64,000 nt of DNA from contig DATLZR010000167.1 of the NCBI GenBank assembly GCA_035573895.1, forward strand, positions 1 through 64,000. The letters run 5' to 3'. Each line of letters starts with the position of its first letter. The first letter of the stretch is position 1. Under the pieces are notes generated by a model. That model worked only from the letters and a program-made list of their open reading frames with translations, was not told the origin of the DNA and ran no database searches. A program made the translations under genes and the position numbers. The stretch is from Blastocatellia bacterium (GTDB lineage: Bacteria; Acidobacteriota; Blastocatellia; HR10). Below, one piece after another: positions 31,398 through 41,396 of this stretch.

Positions 31398-34091
31398 TCA
31401 CGATCGCCCGGAGGCGATGAGGTTGACAAAGAGGCGAATGGCTCCGGGCACACCGGCCGGCAATTGACGGAAGAACGCATAGGCGGTGAAGAGATACGTC
31501 CCTCGCCCGTAGCGAGCACGCAACAACCCTCCCTGCAGTGGTCGTTCGCCCGGATCGCTCGATTCCAGAAGGGGCGTGAATCGTTCGTCCCAGCTCTCCA
31601 TGAAATAGAGTCCCCGCTCTTGAATCCAGCCGTCAAAATCCCGCAGCGTAATCTCATTGGGCCAGCGAAAGAGAGGATCCCCGGCAGCGAGGATGCGCAC
31701 TGGCGCTTGCTCGACGCTCACGCGTAGATTGCCGACACGAGCCGGATAGGGAGTGTAGTTCCCGGCATTGAAAGCCAATGCGTTCTGGTTGTACTGGACA
31801 AGTAGCGTGCCCCCGCGCTCGACATAATCGAGCAACCGGCGGTTATGCTCCCTGACATCCTGACGCACATCGTAGGCGCGAATTCCGACAATGATGGTGT
31901 CGAACCGCTGGAGATTACCTCGGGCGAGTTCCTCCGGGCTGATCAGCTCAACCGTGAGCCCGAGCTGACGCAGAACGTCGGGAATGTCATCCCCAGCGCC
32001 CATGATGTAACCGACGTTCAAATGACGCGGCAGTTTCAGCGCCACTACGCTCAGATGCTGGCTGGCCGGACGATAAAAGGGGAACCATCCGATATCGCGG
32101 CGACCGACGAGGGCAAAACCGTCGCTGTACTTTTTGCCCCGGTGCTCGACCGTGGCAGTGATCTTGTAAGTTCCTTCGGGGGGAGCATTCGGAACCACGC
32201 GGAAGATGACGGTCGCAACGTCGCCGGCGCGAGCGAAAGAGACCGACCGAGACGGGGGTTCGACGCGCCACCCCGTGGGAACGGTCAGCCAGACCGTCGC
32301 TTCAGTGGATTCGGGGAGAATGCTCCGCACGCTGACGGTGACATCTATGGGTGTCCGTTGACCTGCCACGAGGAGACGGGTGGGTGGATCGAGCGTCACC
32401 GAGAGCGGTGGGCTGACAAGCAATGGTCGGTACTCGTCACCGTAGAGGGGATCACTGTGTATCATCTCCACCGGTCCTCGCAGCTCGCCACGTAATCCTC
32501 CCACGCTATAAACGGCACGCGCCACGAGGGGATATGGTGGGAGCGGGAGCGTCACCCATCGGGGATCATCCAGAGTGTAAATTGTGTCCCTGTGCGGATC
32601 GCCTCGATGCCAGTAGGGACGCGTGTACGTGGCATCTGCCGGAACCGCCACGCGAAACTGAGACGTGAACCGTTCCATCGGACGAAGTGTCCGCGGTTCT
32701 GTCATCAGAGGCGTGACCGACCATCCCGATGGCGTCTCCAGACTCATGCTCTCCACGGTGACCGACAGTGGACTTCGATTGTGGAATGTCGCTGAGAGCG
32801 TGACCGTCTGACCGGGGGACACGAACGGGCCCGAGACCGAGGATCGAGCCATTGCCGAGGGCCTTTCAGCTCGCCCGTTAGCAGACTCCACCAGAGCTTC
32901 CAGAGTCACGCCGAGCGCCAGACGGGCAGCCTCATGGCATTGCTCTTGTTTGGTCCGTAGGTGAACGAGCAGATCCGCTTTGGCAATCGGTGAGAGCGGG
33001 GAATTCTGGATCCGTTGAATAAGCTCGGCTACTATGCTCGCTGCGGCCAGAAGAGGTGCCGCAATGAGAGAGGGATTCTCGGGCGTCAAACCCGTCGTCG
33101 CATCGAGGATTCTTCGATCCAGTTCGACGAGTGCCGGTCGCAGGAAGGGAACCTTCTTCTCCTCCTCGCCGAGACGCCAGGCCAATCCCGGCAGCGTTGT
33201 ATCCAGGCCGTCGAAGAAGCTCAATTCCCCCCGTCCACCACGGTCCGGTGTCGTCACAAGCGATTCGACAAGTTGATAGGAAGAGATCCGCGTTCCCGCC
33301 CGTGGGATCATGCTCCCGGCTCCCTGCGACAGTTGATGACGCAATCCATCCAGAGCCAGTTCGGCGTATGAGGTGCCCAGAGCGGGATCATAGACAGCGG
33401 TTTCCAGTCGCAGCGTAGGGCTTTCTTCGACTCCGAGATTACCCCGATAGAGTTTCTTCGGCTGCCAGGGCAACAGGCCCTCGCGAGCGAGTTCGGGGAA
33501 GCGGGTGGGATCGCCAGCGGCGCGAAAGGCCTCCACGGCCAGCAGTCCGGCAGCCTGATGGTTTCCGTGACCGTCGCGGGGACTCCCCTGCCAGCGGGAC
33601 ACGATGACATCAGGGCGAAAGGCACGAATCACGCGAACCATATCGGCCAGGACCGTCTCCCGCCCCTGCCACTTCTGGAAGGTCTCGTCGGCGCTTTTGG
33701 AGAATCCGAAATCGGCCACCCGCGTGAACCGTTGCTCAACGCCATAGGAAGCGTCGGAAGTCATCAGTTCCAGGGTTCGCAAAAGACCGAGCGCGTCGAG
33801 CAGTTCGCTTCCGGTTCGATTCTGCCCGCCCTCGCCGCGGGTGAGCGTGAGCAGCATCGTCGTCGCCCCCAGCCCTCGCGCGACGAGCGTCAGCATGGCG
33901 CCGTCTTCATCGTCGGGATGAGCAGTGATGTGCAGCAGTCGCGCCGTCGTGCGCAGCTTGCGCAACATCTGCTGGAGTCCAGCGATGCCCTGATCGTGAG
34001 GAAGCCGCCGGTCACCGATAACAAAGGGTGGAATCAAAGGTGGCACTAACAAGAGCAGTAGAAAGACTCTCCAGAAGCGTGCTCGAATCAT
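31398..34091 (-). CDS. PIG-L family deacetylase, exported, multidomain
   Basis: This is an 897-residue protein. After a signal peptide (MIRARFWRVFLLLLLVPPL) comes an LmbE/PIG-L zinc deacetylase domain with the metal-binding ITAHPDDED and HGNHQAAG motifs (about residues 30-260). The family removes acetyl groups from N-acetylglucosamine derivatives. The middle holds beta-sandwich regions like NEW3/Ig domains (SVSGPFVSPGQTVTLSATFH). The last 200 residues resemble a glutamine-amidotransferase-like (ThuA/GATase1) fold, with FDTIIVGIRAYDVRQDVREH and YVERGGTLLVQYNQN. This multidomain layout is known from Acidobacteria and Bacteroidetes. GGGGAGGATCTC fixes the start. Confidence 0.88.
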   Translation of the reverse strand: MIRARFWRVFLLLLLVPPLIPPFVIGDRRLPHDQGIAGLQQMLRKLRTTARLLHITAHPDDEDGAMLTLVARGLGATTMLLTLTRGEGGQNRTGSELLDALGLLRTLELMTSDASYGVEQRFTRVADFGFSKSADETFQKWQGRETVLADMVRVIRAFRPDVIVSRWQGSPRDGHGNHQAAGLLAVEAFRAAGDPTRFPELAREGLLPWQPKKLYRGNLGVEESPTLRLETAVYDPALGTSYAELALDGLRHQLSQGAGSMIPRAGTRISSYQLVESLVTTPDRGGRGELSFFDGLDTTLPGLAWRLGEEEKKVPFLRPALVELDRRILDATTGLTPENPSLIAAPLLAAASIVAELIQRIQNSPLSPIAKADLLVHLRTKQEQCHEAARLALGVTLEALVESANGRAERPSAMARSSVSGPFVSPGQTVTLSATFHNRSPLSVTVESMSLETPSGWSVTPLMTEPRTLRPMERFTSQFRVAVPADATYTRPYWHRGDPHRDTIYTLDDPRWVTLPLPPYPLVARAVYSVGGLRGELRGPVEMIHSDPLYGDEYRPLLVSPPLSVTLDPPTRLLVAGQRTPIDVTVSVRSILPESTEATVWLTVPTGWRVEPPSRSVSFARAGDVATVIFRVVPNAPPEGTYKITATVEHRGKKYSDGFALVGRRDIGWFPFYRPASQHLSVVALKLPRHLNVGYIMGAGDDIPDVLRQLGLTVELISPEELARGNLQRFDTIIVGIRAYDVRQDVREHNRRLLDYVERGGTLLVQYNQNALAFNAGNYTPYPARVGNLRVSVEQAPVRILAAGDPLFRWPNEITLRDFDGWIQERGLYFMESWDERFTPLLESSDPGERPLQGGLLRARYGRGTYLFTAYAFFRQLPAGVPGAIRLFVNLIASGRS

Positions 34092-34279
34092 AACGAGATC
34101 CTCCCCTTGCAGGCAGAGAAAGCGCCCACTTTTCCCGTCAAGGCTCTCCGTCCTGACTGAATGAAAGACAGTGCGTAACACTCATGCGGCCGATTCTCAG
34201 GTCGCGGCGTCGGCACCGCGGAGGAGAATCCGTTTCACGACCGAAGCGGACTCTCCCCCGCCGGTGGTTCCGGCTGCAC

Positions 34280-37126
34280 CTAGAAATTGAATCGGAAACC
34301 GAGTTGAAATTGCCGCGATTCCAGCGCATCGGTGCGCGGGAATCGAGCGGGAAGAGGAGCCACGAGGCTTCCGTCCGGATTCACCGCGACAGTCGAATTG
34401 ATGCCGGTGATGTTAGGGTGATTGGTGATATTGGTGAACTCCGCGAAGACCTCGACGTTGGTTCTCTCGCTGAAGCGGAAGAAGCGCGAGTAACGAACAT
34501 CCCAGTTGAAGGAGTTCGGCCCGTCCACCGTGTTGCGCCCGATGAAGAGCGGGCGATCGGTGGAGATGCGGTCGTTATTGAGATCACGATTGGCCACGAT
34601 GTTGAAGGTATCGCCACTGTCGGCGCTCAAGATGAAGGCGAGCTGGTTATCGTTGAGCAAGGCGTTGAGGAAGCGATTCTCCAGCGTGAGCTTCGGCGCC
34701 AGCACACTGCTCGTGTAAAAGATGTGGCGACGATCCGAAAGAGCGTTGCCCCGGTCGCGCCGCCGGTTGGTCGGATCCGAAAGTTGAAGATTGGAATCGA
34801 GAACATTGACCTCCGGCGCATCATCAATGGCATGGGACCAGGTGTAAGAGATGGTGAACTGATACCCGCGCGAGAATCGCTTCACCAGTTGCGCGGTGAA
34901 GCCGTTGTAATTGGAATTGCCCACCGACTCGGCCAGAAAAACGTTGTCGAACTCGGGGAACAGTCGCGTTTGCGGCGACACCGTCGTATCGAAGACGGGA
35001 CGACCGTCGGCCAGCGTGCGAATGGGATTAATCGGATTGATGTTCCGCTGAATGGGAATGCGGGTTCCTTTGGAGAAAACGTAGCTCAACGTCACGCCGA
35101 GATCTTCGGTGAGCGCCCGCTCGATCTGTACGTTGGCGTTCGTCGAATAGAGAGTGGCGAAGTCCTGAGCCACCGCGTTGATGCTCGCACGCGGCAGCGG
35201 GAATCCCGGCGGCAACGATTCCAGCGTCTGGGGGAATGAGGGAGCAAAGGGACTCGAGCTGGAGACCGAGACGGTGAGGAAGCGTGGATTGCCATTGTTG
35301 AGCAGCGCAAGTCGGTAAAAATCGAGCTTGGGGAAATCGTAATAGAGACCGGCGCTGGCCCGGATCACCGTCTTGCGATCGCGCCCCAGACCGTAGGAGA
35401 GGCCCAGGCGCGGCGCAAAATTGTTCTTGTCCACATTGAAGGTGCGCGAAAGCGCCAGCGGCGCACGCTCGTCGGGATTGGGTATATCGTAAAGCTCATA
35501 GCGCAGGCCGTAGAGGAGTTTGAGATTTTGCGTCACCCGCCAATCGTCCTGGACGAAGAAGGAGTAGAAAAACGCCCGCTCATCAATCTCCGGATCGCCG
35601 ATGGATTGACGGAACGTGGTGTAGCTCTTTCGATTGGTCCCGTTGACCGCCGAGAGATAGGCATCAATCGTCGGGAAGGTGTATTCGGCAAAGAGCGGTT
35701 CGCGCCGGAAATCGTTGAAGGCCGTGAGAGAGAAACCGAACTTGATGGCGTGATTCCCCTCGACGAGCGTGAAGTTATCCACCACATCGAGAGCCGTCTG
35801 GCGGAATCGTTGTCCGGCATCGGTCGGTCCACCGAACTGGGCCACGCCGGAGATGGTGATCGCCGGACCGGAGACGGCATTCACCGGATTGGGCGTGCGG
35901 CGGAATCGCCGTTTGGCATACTGGAAGCGAAACTCGTTGATCGAGCCCGAGGAGAAGCTCGACGTCAGTTGAGCGGCCACGGCATCAGCAGCATCCATGA
36001 AATCGGTCGCCCGCGTGACCGACAGCAATCCGGCGGACAGGGCCCCGCCGATGTTATTGGGCGAGGCATTGCGAAAGAGGTTGTAGCGCGTCATCAGTCG
36101 GTTGGCTGCCGACAGGGTATAATCGGCGCGAACGATGAAGAAATTGACCCGTTGCTCGGCCGGGACGACGCCGATCTGTGAGGGCTTCAGGCCAATCCGT
36201 TCGGCGTTGGCCGGCGTGATGGTAATGGGACGGGGGAGATCACGCCGTGTGAACTCATATCCGGCGAAATAGTGGAACCGATCACGCTGTATCGGCCCAC
36301 CCAAACGGGCCGTCACCGTATCGGCGGCGAAATCAGGCTTGGGCTGCGTGGGAGACAATAATGATGGTCGCGCCGAAAACGGCTTGCGACGGAAACGATA
36401 GCTCGCTTCTCCGTGCAGCTCATTGGTGCCCGAATCGGTGATGGCGTTATATACCGTCCCCGTCGTCGTCCCGAACTCGGGAGCAAATCCGTTATTGACG
36501 ACCTGCACCTCTCGAACATAGACCTCGGAGATCGGCATCAGGCGAATCCCGGCGCGATCGGCCTGCGTGTTGGTGTTGCCGTCAAGCTGATAGTTGATCC
36601 GGTCAATGAATCCATTGACGTTGACCTTGCGAGGCACGCCGAATTCGGGGTTCGGGCGGGCGCTGACGGCCGGTTGCAGCAACATGTAGTTGTAAATGTT
36701 CCGCGACACCAGCGGCAGATTGCGCACTTCCGTCGCCGAGATGGTACTCCCCTGTTGAATCTTGCCGATATCGGCAATAGGAACGTCCGCCGTCACCGTG
36801 ATGCTCTGTTCAATCTGGCCCGGTTCCAGCGTGAAATCCACCACTGCCGTCTGTCCCGCCGTGAGCGTCACGCCGGAGCGAACAGCCCGTTTGAACCCCT
36901 GAGCCTCGATGACCACTTCGTAGCGGCCCACCGGAAGGAGCGGAACGCGATAAAAGCCCCGCTCATTGGTGACAAAGGTGCGACTGTAGCCGGTATCGAG
37001 GTTGGTCACTCGCACGGTCGCACCGACGACCACAGCTCCCGCCGGATCGAGTACCACGCCCTCGATGACCCCATCGGTCGCCTGGGACTGGATCGCGAGA
37101 CACAGAAGCAGCGCTGCGATTTTCAT
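34280..37126 (-). CDS. TonB-dependent receptor with carboxypeptidase-like regulatory domain (Oar type)
   Basis: This is a 948-residue outer-membrane receptor. After a signal peptide (MKIAALLLCLAIQSQA), residues about 18-105 form a carboxypeptidase-regulatory-like beta domain (GVIEGVVLDPAGAVVVGATV). A plug domain follows (DRAGIRLMPISEVYVREVQV) and then a 22-stranded barrel that ends FQLGFRFNF with the usual terminal aromatic residue. Such receptors import oligosaccharides, peptides or chelates across the outer membrane using TonB energy; the ligand cannot be told. Acidobacteriota have many. GAGGGGCATACG places the start at 37126; the frame continues 63 codons upstream without support. Confidence 0.92.
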   Translation of the reverse strand: MKIAALLLCLAIQSQATDGVIEGVVLDPAGAVVVGATVRVTNLDTGYSRTFVTNERGFYRVPLLPVGRYEVVIEAQGFKRAVRSGVTLTAGQTAVVDFTLEPGQIEQSITVTADVPIADIGKIQQGSTISATEVRNLPLVSRNIYNYMLLQPAVSARPNPEFGVPRKVNVNGFIDRINYQLDGNTNTQADRAGIRLMPISEVYVREVQVVNNGFAPEFGTTTGTVYNAITDSGTNELHGEASYRFRRKPFSARPSLLSPTQPKPDFAADTVTARLGGPIQRDRFHYFAGYEFTRRDLPRPITITPANAERIGLKPSQIGVVPAEQRVNFFIVRADYTLSAANRLMTRYNLFRNASPNNIGGALSAGLLSVTRATDFMDAADAVAAQLTSSFSSGSINEFRFQYAKRRFRRTPNPVNAVSGPAITISGVAQFGGPTDAGQRFRQTALDVVDNFTLVEGNHAIKFGFSLTAFNDFRREPLFAEYTFPTIDAYLSAVNGTNRKSYTTFRQSIGDPEIDERAFFYSFFVQDDWRVTQNLKLLYGLRYELYDIPNPDERAPLALSRTFNVDKNNFAPRLGLSYGLGRDRKTVIRASAGLYYDFPKLDFYRLALLNNGNPRFLTVSVSSSSPFAPSFPQTLESLPPGFPLPRASINAVAQDFATLYSTNANVQIERALTEDLGVTLSYVFSKGTRIPIQRNINPINPIRTLADGRPVFDTTVSPQTRLFPEFDNVFLAESVGNSNYNGFTAQLVKRFSRGYQFTISYTWSHAIDDAPEVNVLDSNLQLSDPTNRRRDRGNALSDRRHIFYTSSVLAPKLTLENRFLNALLNDNQLAFILSADSGDTFNIVANRDLNNDRISTDRPLFIGRNTVDGPNSFNWDVRYSRFFRFSERTNVEVFAEFTNITNHPNITGINSTVAVNPDGSLVAPLPARFPRTDALESRQFQLGFRFNF

Positions 37127-38452
37127 CGTATGCCCCTCCTTAGAATGGTCACAAATGAAGTACCACTTTAGCTCAGGCGAGCGAGGACGATCAAGCCTGA
37201 TCGGTTCGGATCGGGAATTCCTCACCGAAGGAAACAGTGGAAATTTGGAATCGGATTCCCTAAAAATGTGCGTGTAAGATATGCACCGTAATCCCAGTTC
37301 GACCAGGAGGCCCAACGGGACTCAAAGTGCTTCATCTTTGATATGGGCGGGCAAGCTTCTAACGGGAATCCCGTAAGATGAATTGCCAATGAAGGGTCAC
37401 CGCGAACACGGCTCGCCCCGCAAGTCATCCGAAGCCACCTCGGCCAATACCCGTATGCGCATGCTCCGAGCAACCAGCCAACATCTGAGTCACGCGCGGT
37501 GTGAGTTTTCCTCCAAACCTGCAGTTCCGACAATGTCGCCGCTGGCTGTTCGTCACCCTAGTCGTGGTGACGGACACAACCTCCGCTACCTCGCGGTCAT
37601 ACCGGTCTGCACGAGCCAGCAAAAAAAGGATGCGGTCCCGGTCAAGCACCGAGCTGCCATGAACTCATTGCAGAGCATCTCCTCACAATCGTTGTTACTC
37701 TTCCCTCGGGTTTGACATTAGGTGAGGGTGGGCTTTCGGGGCAAACGTCCCGTGAGGCTTCTGGTGTCGCACGCTTTTTGGCCAAGTCGTCCGAATCTAA
37801 CGGTCCGGGTCCTGTGAGCGCCCGCATCTTGCGGGCAGAGGCACCCACGAAAGCATGTGCTCCCTGGGTGAACTCACCAGCAAGCTGCTTTACTTCCGGA
37901 GTCCTCATGTGTAGACCCGAACTGCTCCAGAGCGCGGACCGATTTGCCGGGTGCTCTGAAGGCTGAGGTTGCATCTTGTCGGCTGACTTCCAGGAATTCT
38001 CCCTCTTGGCGCAAAGGCATTTCGGGCCGACGTGTCACAGGGGGAATCACCCATCGTACTCCCCCTTGTTGTGGGGAGGGGTTCGGCTTCAGGCCTCGGC
38101 ATACCTGAATATCGGCTTTTCGCTGATGAGGAATTCCCGCTTGACCTTTCTCGGTCGTGCTCAATAGAATGCGATTCTATCTTGGATCGGAAAGACGGGG
38201 ACCCTCCTCCGGGCCAGGTTGGTGAGGGAGCGCTCCCTTGGAGAACGTCGTGGTCAAGCAGGTTGTCTCACGTGGAGACCAACATTAGTTCAGGCGATGA
38301 CAGGCGGTGGGACTGAATGGGGTGGCAGCATGAGACAGGATCGTGAGAGTCAAGGCGGAGAGAGAAGGCGTGTGAAAAGACAATATGGAACCGCTGTTGC
38401 CCAACATGCACGTGCATTTGATGCCGCCTTCCTGCGCTTCGCGGCGTAGGCC
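37127..38452. other. long intergenic region, no gene recognised
   Basis: Over 1.3 kb no reading frame has both a ribosome binding site and recognisable content. Around 37975-38165 the translated minus strand (ADIQVCRGLKPNPSPQQG) looks like the product of a dispersed repeat of the acidobacterial 'tradition', similar in style to 15540-15600. It may hold decayed genes or mobile-element scars. Confidence 0.4.
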
Positions 38453-38534
38453 GTTCAGGCCGACCGCAAGCGGTCAGTCTGAACGGAGTGGCGGGCGAGC
38501 CGCGCCGGTTCGACCCACCTTCGGTGGGTGAACC
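38453..38534. promoter_or_regulatory. two adjacent stem-loops upstream of the methyltransferase
   Basis: Hairpin 1 (38453-38484) has nested arms GTTCAG/CTGAAC and GACCGC/GCGGTC. Hairpin 2 (38507-38534) has arms GGTT-CG-ACCCACC and GGTGGGT-G-AACC around TTC. No U-run follows, so they are not classic terminators for the plus strand. They could be repeat-type elements or part of a 5' leader. Confidence 0.5.
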
Positions 38535-38640
38535 AGAGGTTGGAACCGATTGCCCCAGCGGGCCATGCCTCACTCCACCCCCGTTGGAATGATAGAGCAA
38601 GAGCGGATCGTGCAGCGTAAGCAGATACTTGGAGGAAGCG

Positions 38641-39705
38641 ATGAACGACACGACGGACCAAGCGAACGCCGAAGCGTTTGCCGGAAGGATGATGGCAGTC
38701 CTTAATGACGCGGTCTTGAGCATGTTGGTGAGCATCGGGCATCAGACCGGCCTCTTCGACACCATGGCGGGAATGTCGGCCGCGAGCAGTGAACGCATTG
38801 CCCAAGCCGCTGGGCTTCAGGAGCGCTACGTGCGGGAATGGCTCGGGGGCATGGTCGTGGCACGGATCGTCTCGTATGACCCGGCGACCAGGACCTACGT
38901 GCTTCCTCCCGAACACGCCGCCTTCCTCACGCGATCGGCCGGCTCGAACAACCTCGCCTTCTTCACGCAGTACATTCGGCCTCTTTCTGCCGTTGAGGGG
39001 GATGTCATCCGTGCGTTCCGCGAGGGCGGCGGAGTTGGCTACGAGAAGTATCCCGACTTTCAACGGCTCCAGGCCGAGGAAAGCGCCAGGCTGTTCGACA
39101 CGGCGCTGGTGGACGCGATCTTGCCCCTGGTCGAGGGGCTGGTGGATCGCCTCCATTCCGGCATTGACGTGCTCGATATTGGGACGGGGCAAGGGCATGC
39201 CGTCAATGTGATGGCACGAGCATTTCCCAACAGTCGTTTTGTGGGGGTGGATTTCTCGGTCGAAGGGATAGAGGCTGCGCGAGCCGAGGCAGCCACCTGG
39301 AAACTCACGAACGCGCGGTTCGAGCTTGCCGACATCGCCGGTGGGCTGCCCGGGGAATTCGATCTTGTGACGGCGTTCGACGTCGTTCACGACCTGGCCA
39401 AGCCTCAAGTCGTTCTGGCAAACGTCGCGCGCGCCTTGCGTCACGAAGGCGTTTTTCTGATGATGGACATGGCCGCCTCCAGCCGTTTGGAGGAGAACCT
39501 CGATCACCCGATGGGCCCGCTACTCTATGGGGCGTCGGTCATGCACTGCATGACAGTTTCATTGGCGCAGGATGGCGAAGGGCTGGGAACCATGTGGGGC
39601 GAACAGATGGCCGAGGACTATCTGAAGAACGCTGGATTCTCCAGCGTCGAGGTCCATCATTTGGAAGGTGATCCTATGCACGCCTTTTACGTCGCGCGGC
39701 ATTAA
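38641..39705 (+). CDS. class I SAM-dependent methyltransferase
   Basis: This is a 354-residue protein. Residues about 1-110 form a winged-helix-like N-terminal domain (TGLFDTMAG, ERIAQAAGLQERYVREWLGG), as in methyltransferases of the O-methyltransferase-like or 'transcriptional regulator/methyltransferase' group. The Rossmann domain has motif I VLDIGTGQGHAVNVMAR and acidic loop VGVDFS, then FDLVTAFDVVHDL. It methylates an unknown small molecule or macromolecule. GGAGGAAGCG sets the start at 38641. It is alone on its strand, with two hairpins about 110 bp upstream. Confidence 0.85.
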   Translation: MNDTTDQANAEAFAGRMMAVLNDAVLSMLVSIGHQTGLFDTMAGMSAASSERIAQAAGLQERYVREWLGGMVVARIVSYDPATRTYVLPPEHAAFLTRSAGSNNLAFFTQYIRPLSAVEGDVIRAFREGGGVGYEKYPDFQRLQAEESARLFDTALVDAILPLVEGLVDRLHSGIDVLDIGTGQGHAVNVMARAFPNSRFVGVDFSVEGIEAARAEAATWKLTNARFELADIAGGLPGEFDLVTAFDVVHDLAKPQVVLANVARALRHEGVFLMMDMAASSRLEENLDHPMGPLLYGASVMHCMTVSLAQDGEGLGTMWGEQMAEDYLKNAGFSSVEVHHLEGDPMHAFYVARH

Positions 39706-40447
39706 TCGTGACTGAGGGACCAACAATGCGTGCAGCAGATGGCGCTCTCAGGCTGCCGTTAGGCGTTAGCAAGCAACTGTTTCCCAGTCGCGCTAAAGTA
39801 GGGGCGAAGGTCGGAAGTAGGCTTGGTTAGTCTGTTAGTGTTCGTCTGATGCCTACTGTCAGCGATATAAAACCGTACCGCTTTTTCCTTTTATGCCCTC
39901 ACCTCAACGGCATAATTCCTCTCGATGACCGTTCGGAGCCGCCACAGTAGCAATAGAACAGGAAAACAAAGGTGTCAGATTTTGCTTGGTTCCGTACGTT
40001 CACAATCCACCGGCTGTTTTCGCCTCCAAGAACTCCGGACCATTCTGTGCCCTGTGAGGAATATGAGCAAGAGTTCCCGGGAGCATAGCATGAGTATTTG
40101 GTGATCCAACGCTGGGCTCAACCCAAGGGGAAAGAGTAACTGAGGAAGAGCAGGCTATCGAGCTGGCCGAGGGAGTGGTTGATCACGGTGCCTTTGGCTT
40201 GGTTTCCACCGTTCATAGGAGATGGCGAAGGGCTCCACAGGCGCAGTCCTGACGAAGACATCGAAGTGGAGCATGTGATGGTGCGGATTCCGTCCCAGGA
40301 ATCTCAACCTTCATTGCAACGGCGGATTCAACGTAGGGGCAGCGACGAACAAAACCATGAACATGAAGAGGAGTCTATGCAGAGTGTACGGCGCCGCTTG
40401 CAAAGATCACTAAAAAATCCGGAAGCCTGGTAACAGGCTTACGTTGC
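39706..40447. other. intergenic, possible decayed sequence
   Basis: No gene can be supported. An 84-codon plus-strand frame at 40179-40433 has no ribosome binding site or family match. The AT content is higher than in neighbouring genes (for example 39860-39990), and the region leads directly into a pseudogene, so it may be degenerating DNA. Confidence 0.35.
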
Positions 40448-40786
40448 GTGAGGAGACTCGCCTGGAGCAATCTCTATAAATCCCGATTATTTTCCTTGTG
40501 CCTCTTGGCTAACGGCGGTTTTGCTATGGCCGAAATTGCCTTGTTTTCCGCCTGGAAAATACGCCTTCACCAGTTCGCCAAGGCAGGGGTGCACAAGCCA
40601 ACACCGCCGACTAATCCGAACCATCATTATCTCTCAAATCGGTATCACCCTGGCTGGCATTGCGGCTGGTGCATTCGGCGGGGGACCCGCTGGGGTGAAA
40701 GAGCGATTCGTCGCGGCGAGATTCCCTTCTCTGCCCCGTATGGCGGAACCATCTGCGTCGGCATCCTGGTCGTCAGTAACGCCTGA
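40448..40786 (+). pseudogene. frameshifted remnant of a DUF21 (HlyC/CorC-type) membrane protein
   Basis: Three pieces in two frames match the N-terminal transmembrane DUF21 domain in order. 40493-40588 reads ANGGFAMAEIALFSAWKIRL, then QFAKAG. 40625-40700, in another frame, reads IISQIGITLAGIAAGAFGG. 40718-40786, back in the first frame, reads PYGGTICVGILVV. These are the family segments 'NGFFAMAEIAL..ARK', 'QIGITLAGILAGAFGG' and 'EPIALGLVV'. CBS and transporter-associated domains are missing. Frameshifts and truncation make this non-functional. Confidence 0.75.
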
Positions 40787-40818
40787 TACACACGTCTGAC
40801 GCCTTCCCCTCCCGGCTC

Positions 40819-41343
40819 CTACACCGATTCAGGCGCTGCTCGGCTTTGCGCCTCCCAGAGGCGAACGAGAAGAGTAATCTGCCCCACATGATGCGCCGCG
40901 TGCTCGACCAGGTGATGCAGGATCACCGAGCGCCGAACCGGATGACGACGCCGGCCCACGGGCCGAAGTTCATCCAGCGCGCGCTCGTCCAGGACGCGAA
41001 TTCTCGTGGCGATCTCTTCAAAGGCAGCCCCCACCTCGGCGAGAAGCTCCGGTTTCGCCCGATGAGTCGGGAGCCAATCCCGCTGCGCCATCTCCGCCAG
41101 AGCCTGAGGGTCATAGTCCGCTTCGAAGGCATACGTCCCCAATCGCCGGGACGCCCCGATGAGATGTTGAATCCGCGCCCCAATCGAAGGCATCGTCGAA
41201 GCCGGCTCCCACCAGAGCGCTTCCTCGGGCAGCTCGCGCAAAGCTGCCTCCAGCAAATACCGCGCCTGCTCTAACCCCTTGATGAGATCCCCCTGACGCG
41301 AGGGAACGGATGCATCATCCGGCATCAACCACGGTTCCATCAT
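40819..41343 (-). CDS. DinB-family protein
   Basis: This is a 174-residue four-helix-bundle protein. ALRELPEEALWWEPASTMPS and the C-terminal HHLVEHAAHHVGQITLLVRL are typical of the DinB_2/YfiT group, in which three histidines bind a metal ion. Some relatives are thiol-dependent S-transferases; the substrate here is not predictable. The start ATG at 41343 is followed directly by a second ATG at 41340, and AAGGAGG lies just upstream. It is 53 bp downstream of the VWA gene on the same strand and may be the last gene of that operon. Confidence 0.82.
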   Translation of the reverse strand: MMEPWLMPDDASVPSRQGDLIKGLEQARYLLEAALRELPEEALWWEPASTMPSIGARIQHLIGASRRLGTYAFEADYDPQALAEMAQRDWLPTHRAKPELLAEVGAAFEEIATRIRVLDERALDELRPVGRRRHPVRRSVILHHLVEHAAHHVGQITLLVRLWEAQSRAAPESV

Positions 41344-41396
41344 CGGCCTCCTTGAGTGTGCGTGAAAGCATCGGCCTCTCCCAACGGCTTTCAATC

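Noticed and set aside
34184-36181. Long plus-strand frames opposite the TonB receptor
   Set aside because: Their low-complexity Arg/Glu/His composition is typical of the antisense of a GC-rich gene.
38455-39507. 350-codon minus-strand frame
   Set aside because: It overlaps the methyltransferase, which has clear SAM-binding motifs and a ribosome binding site.
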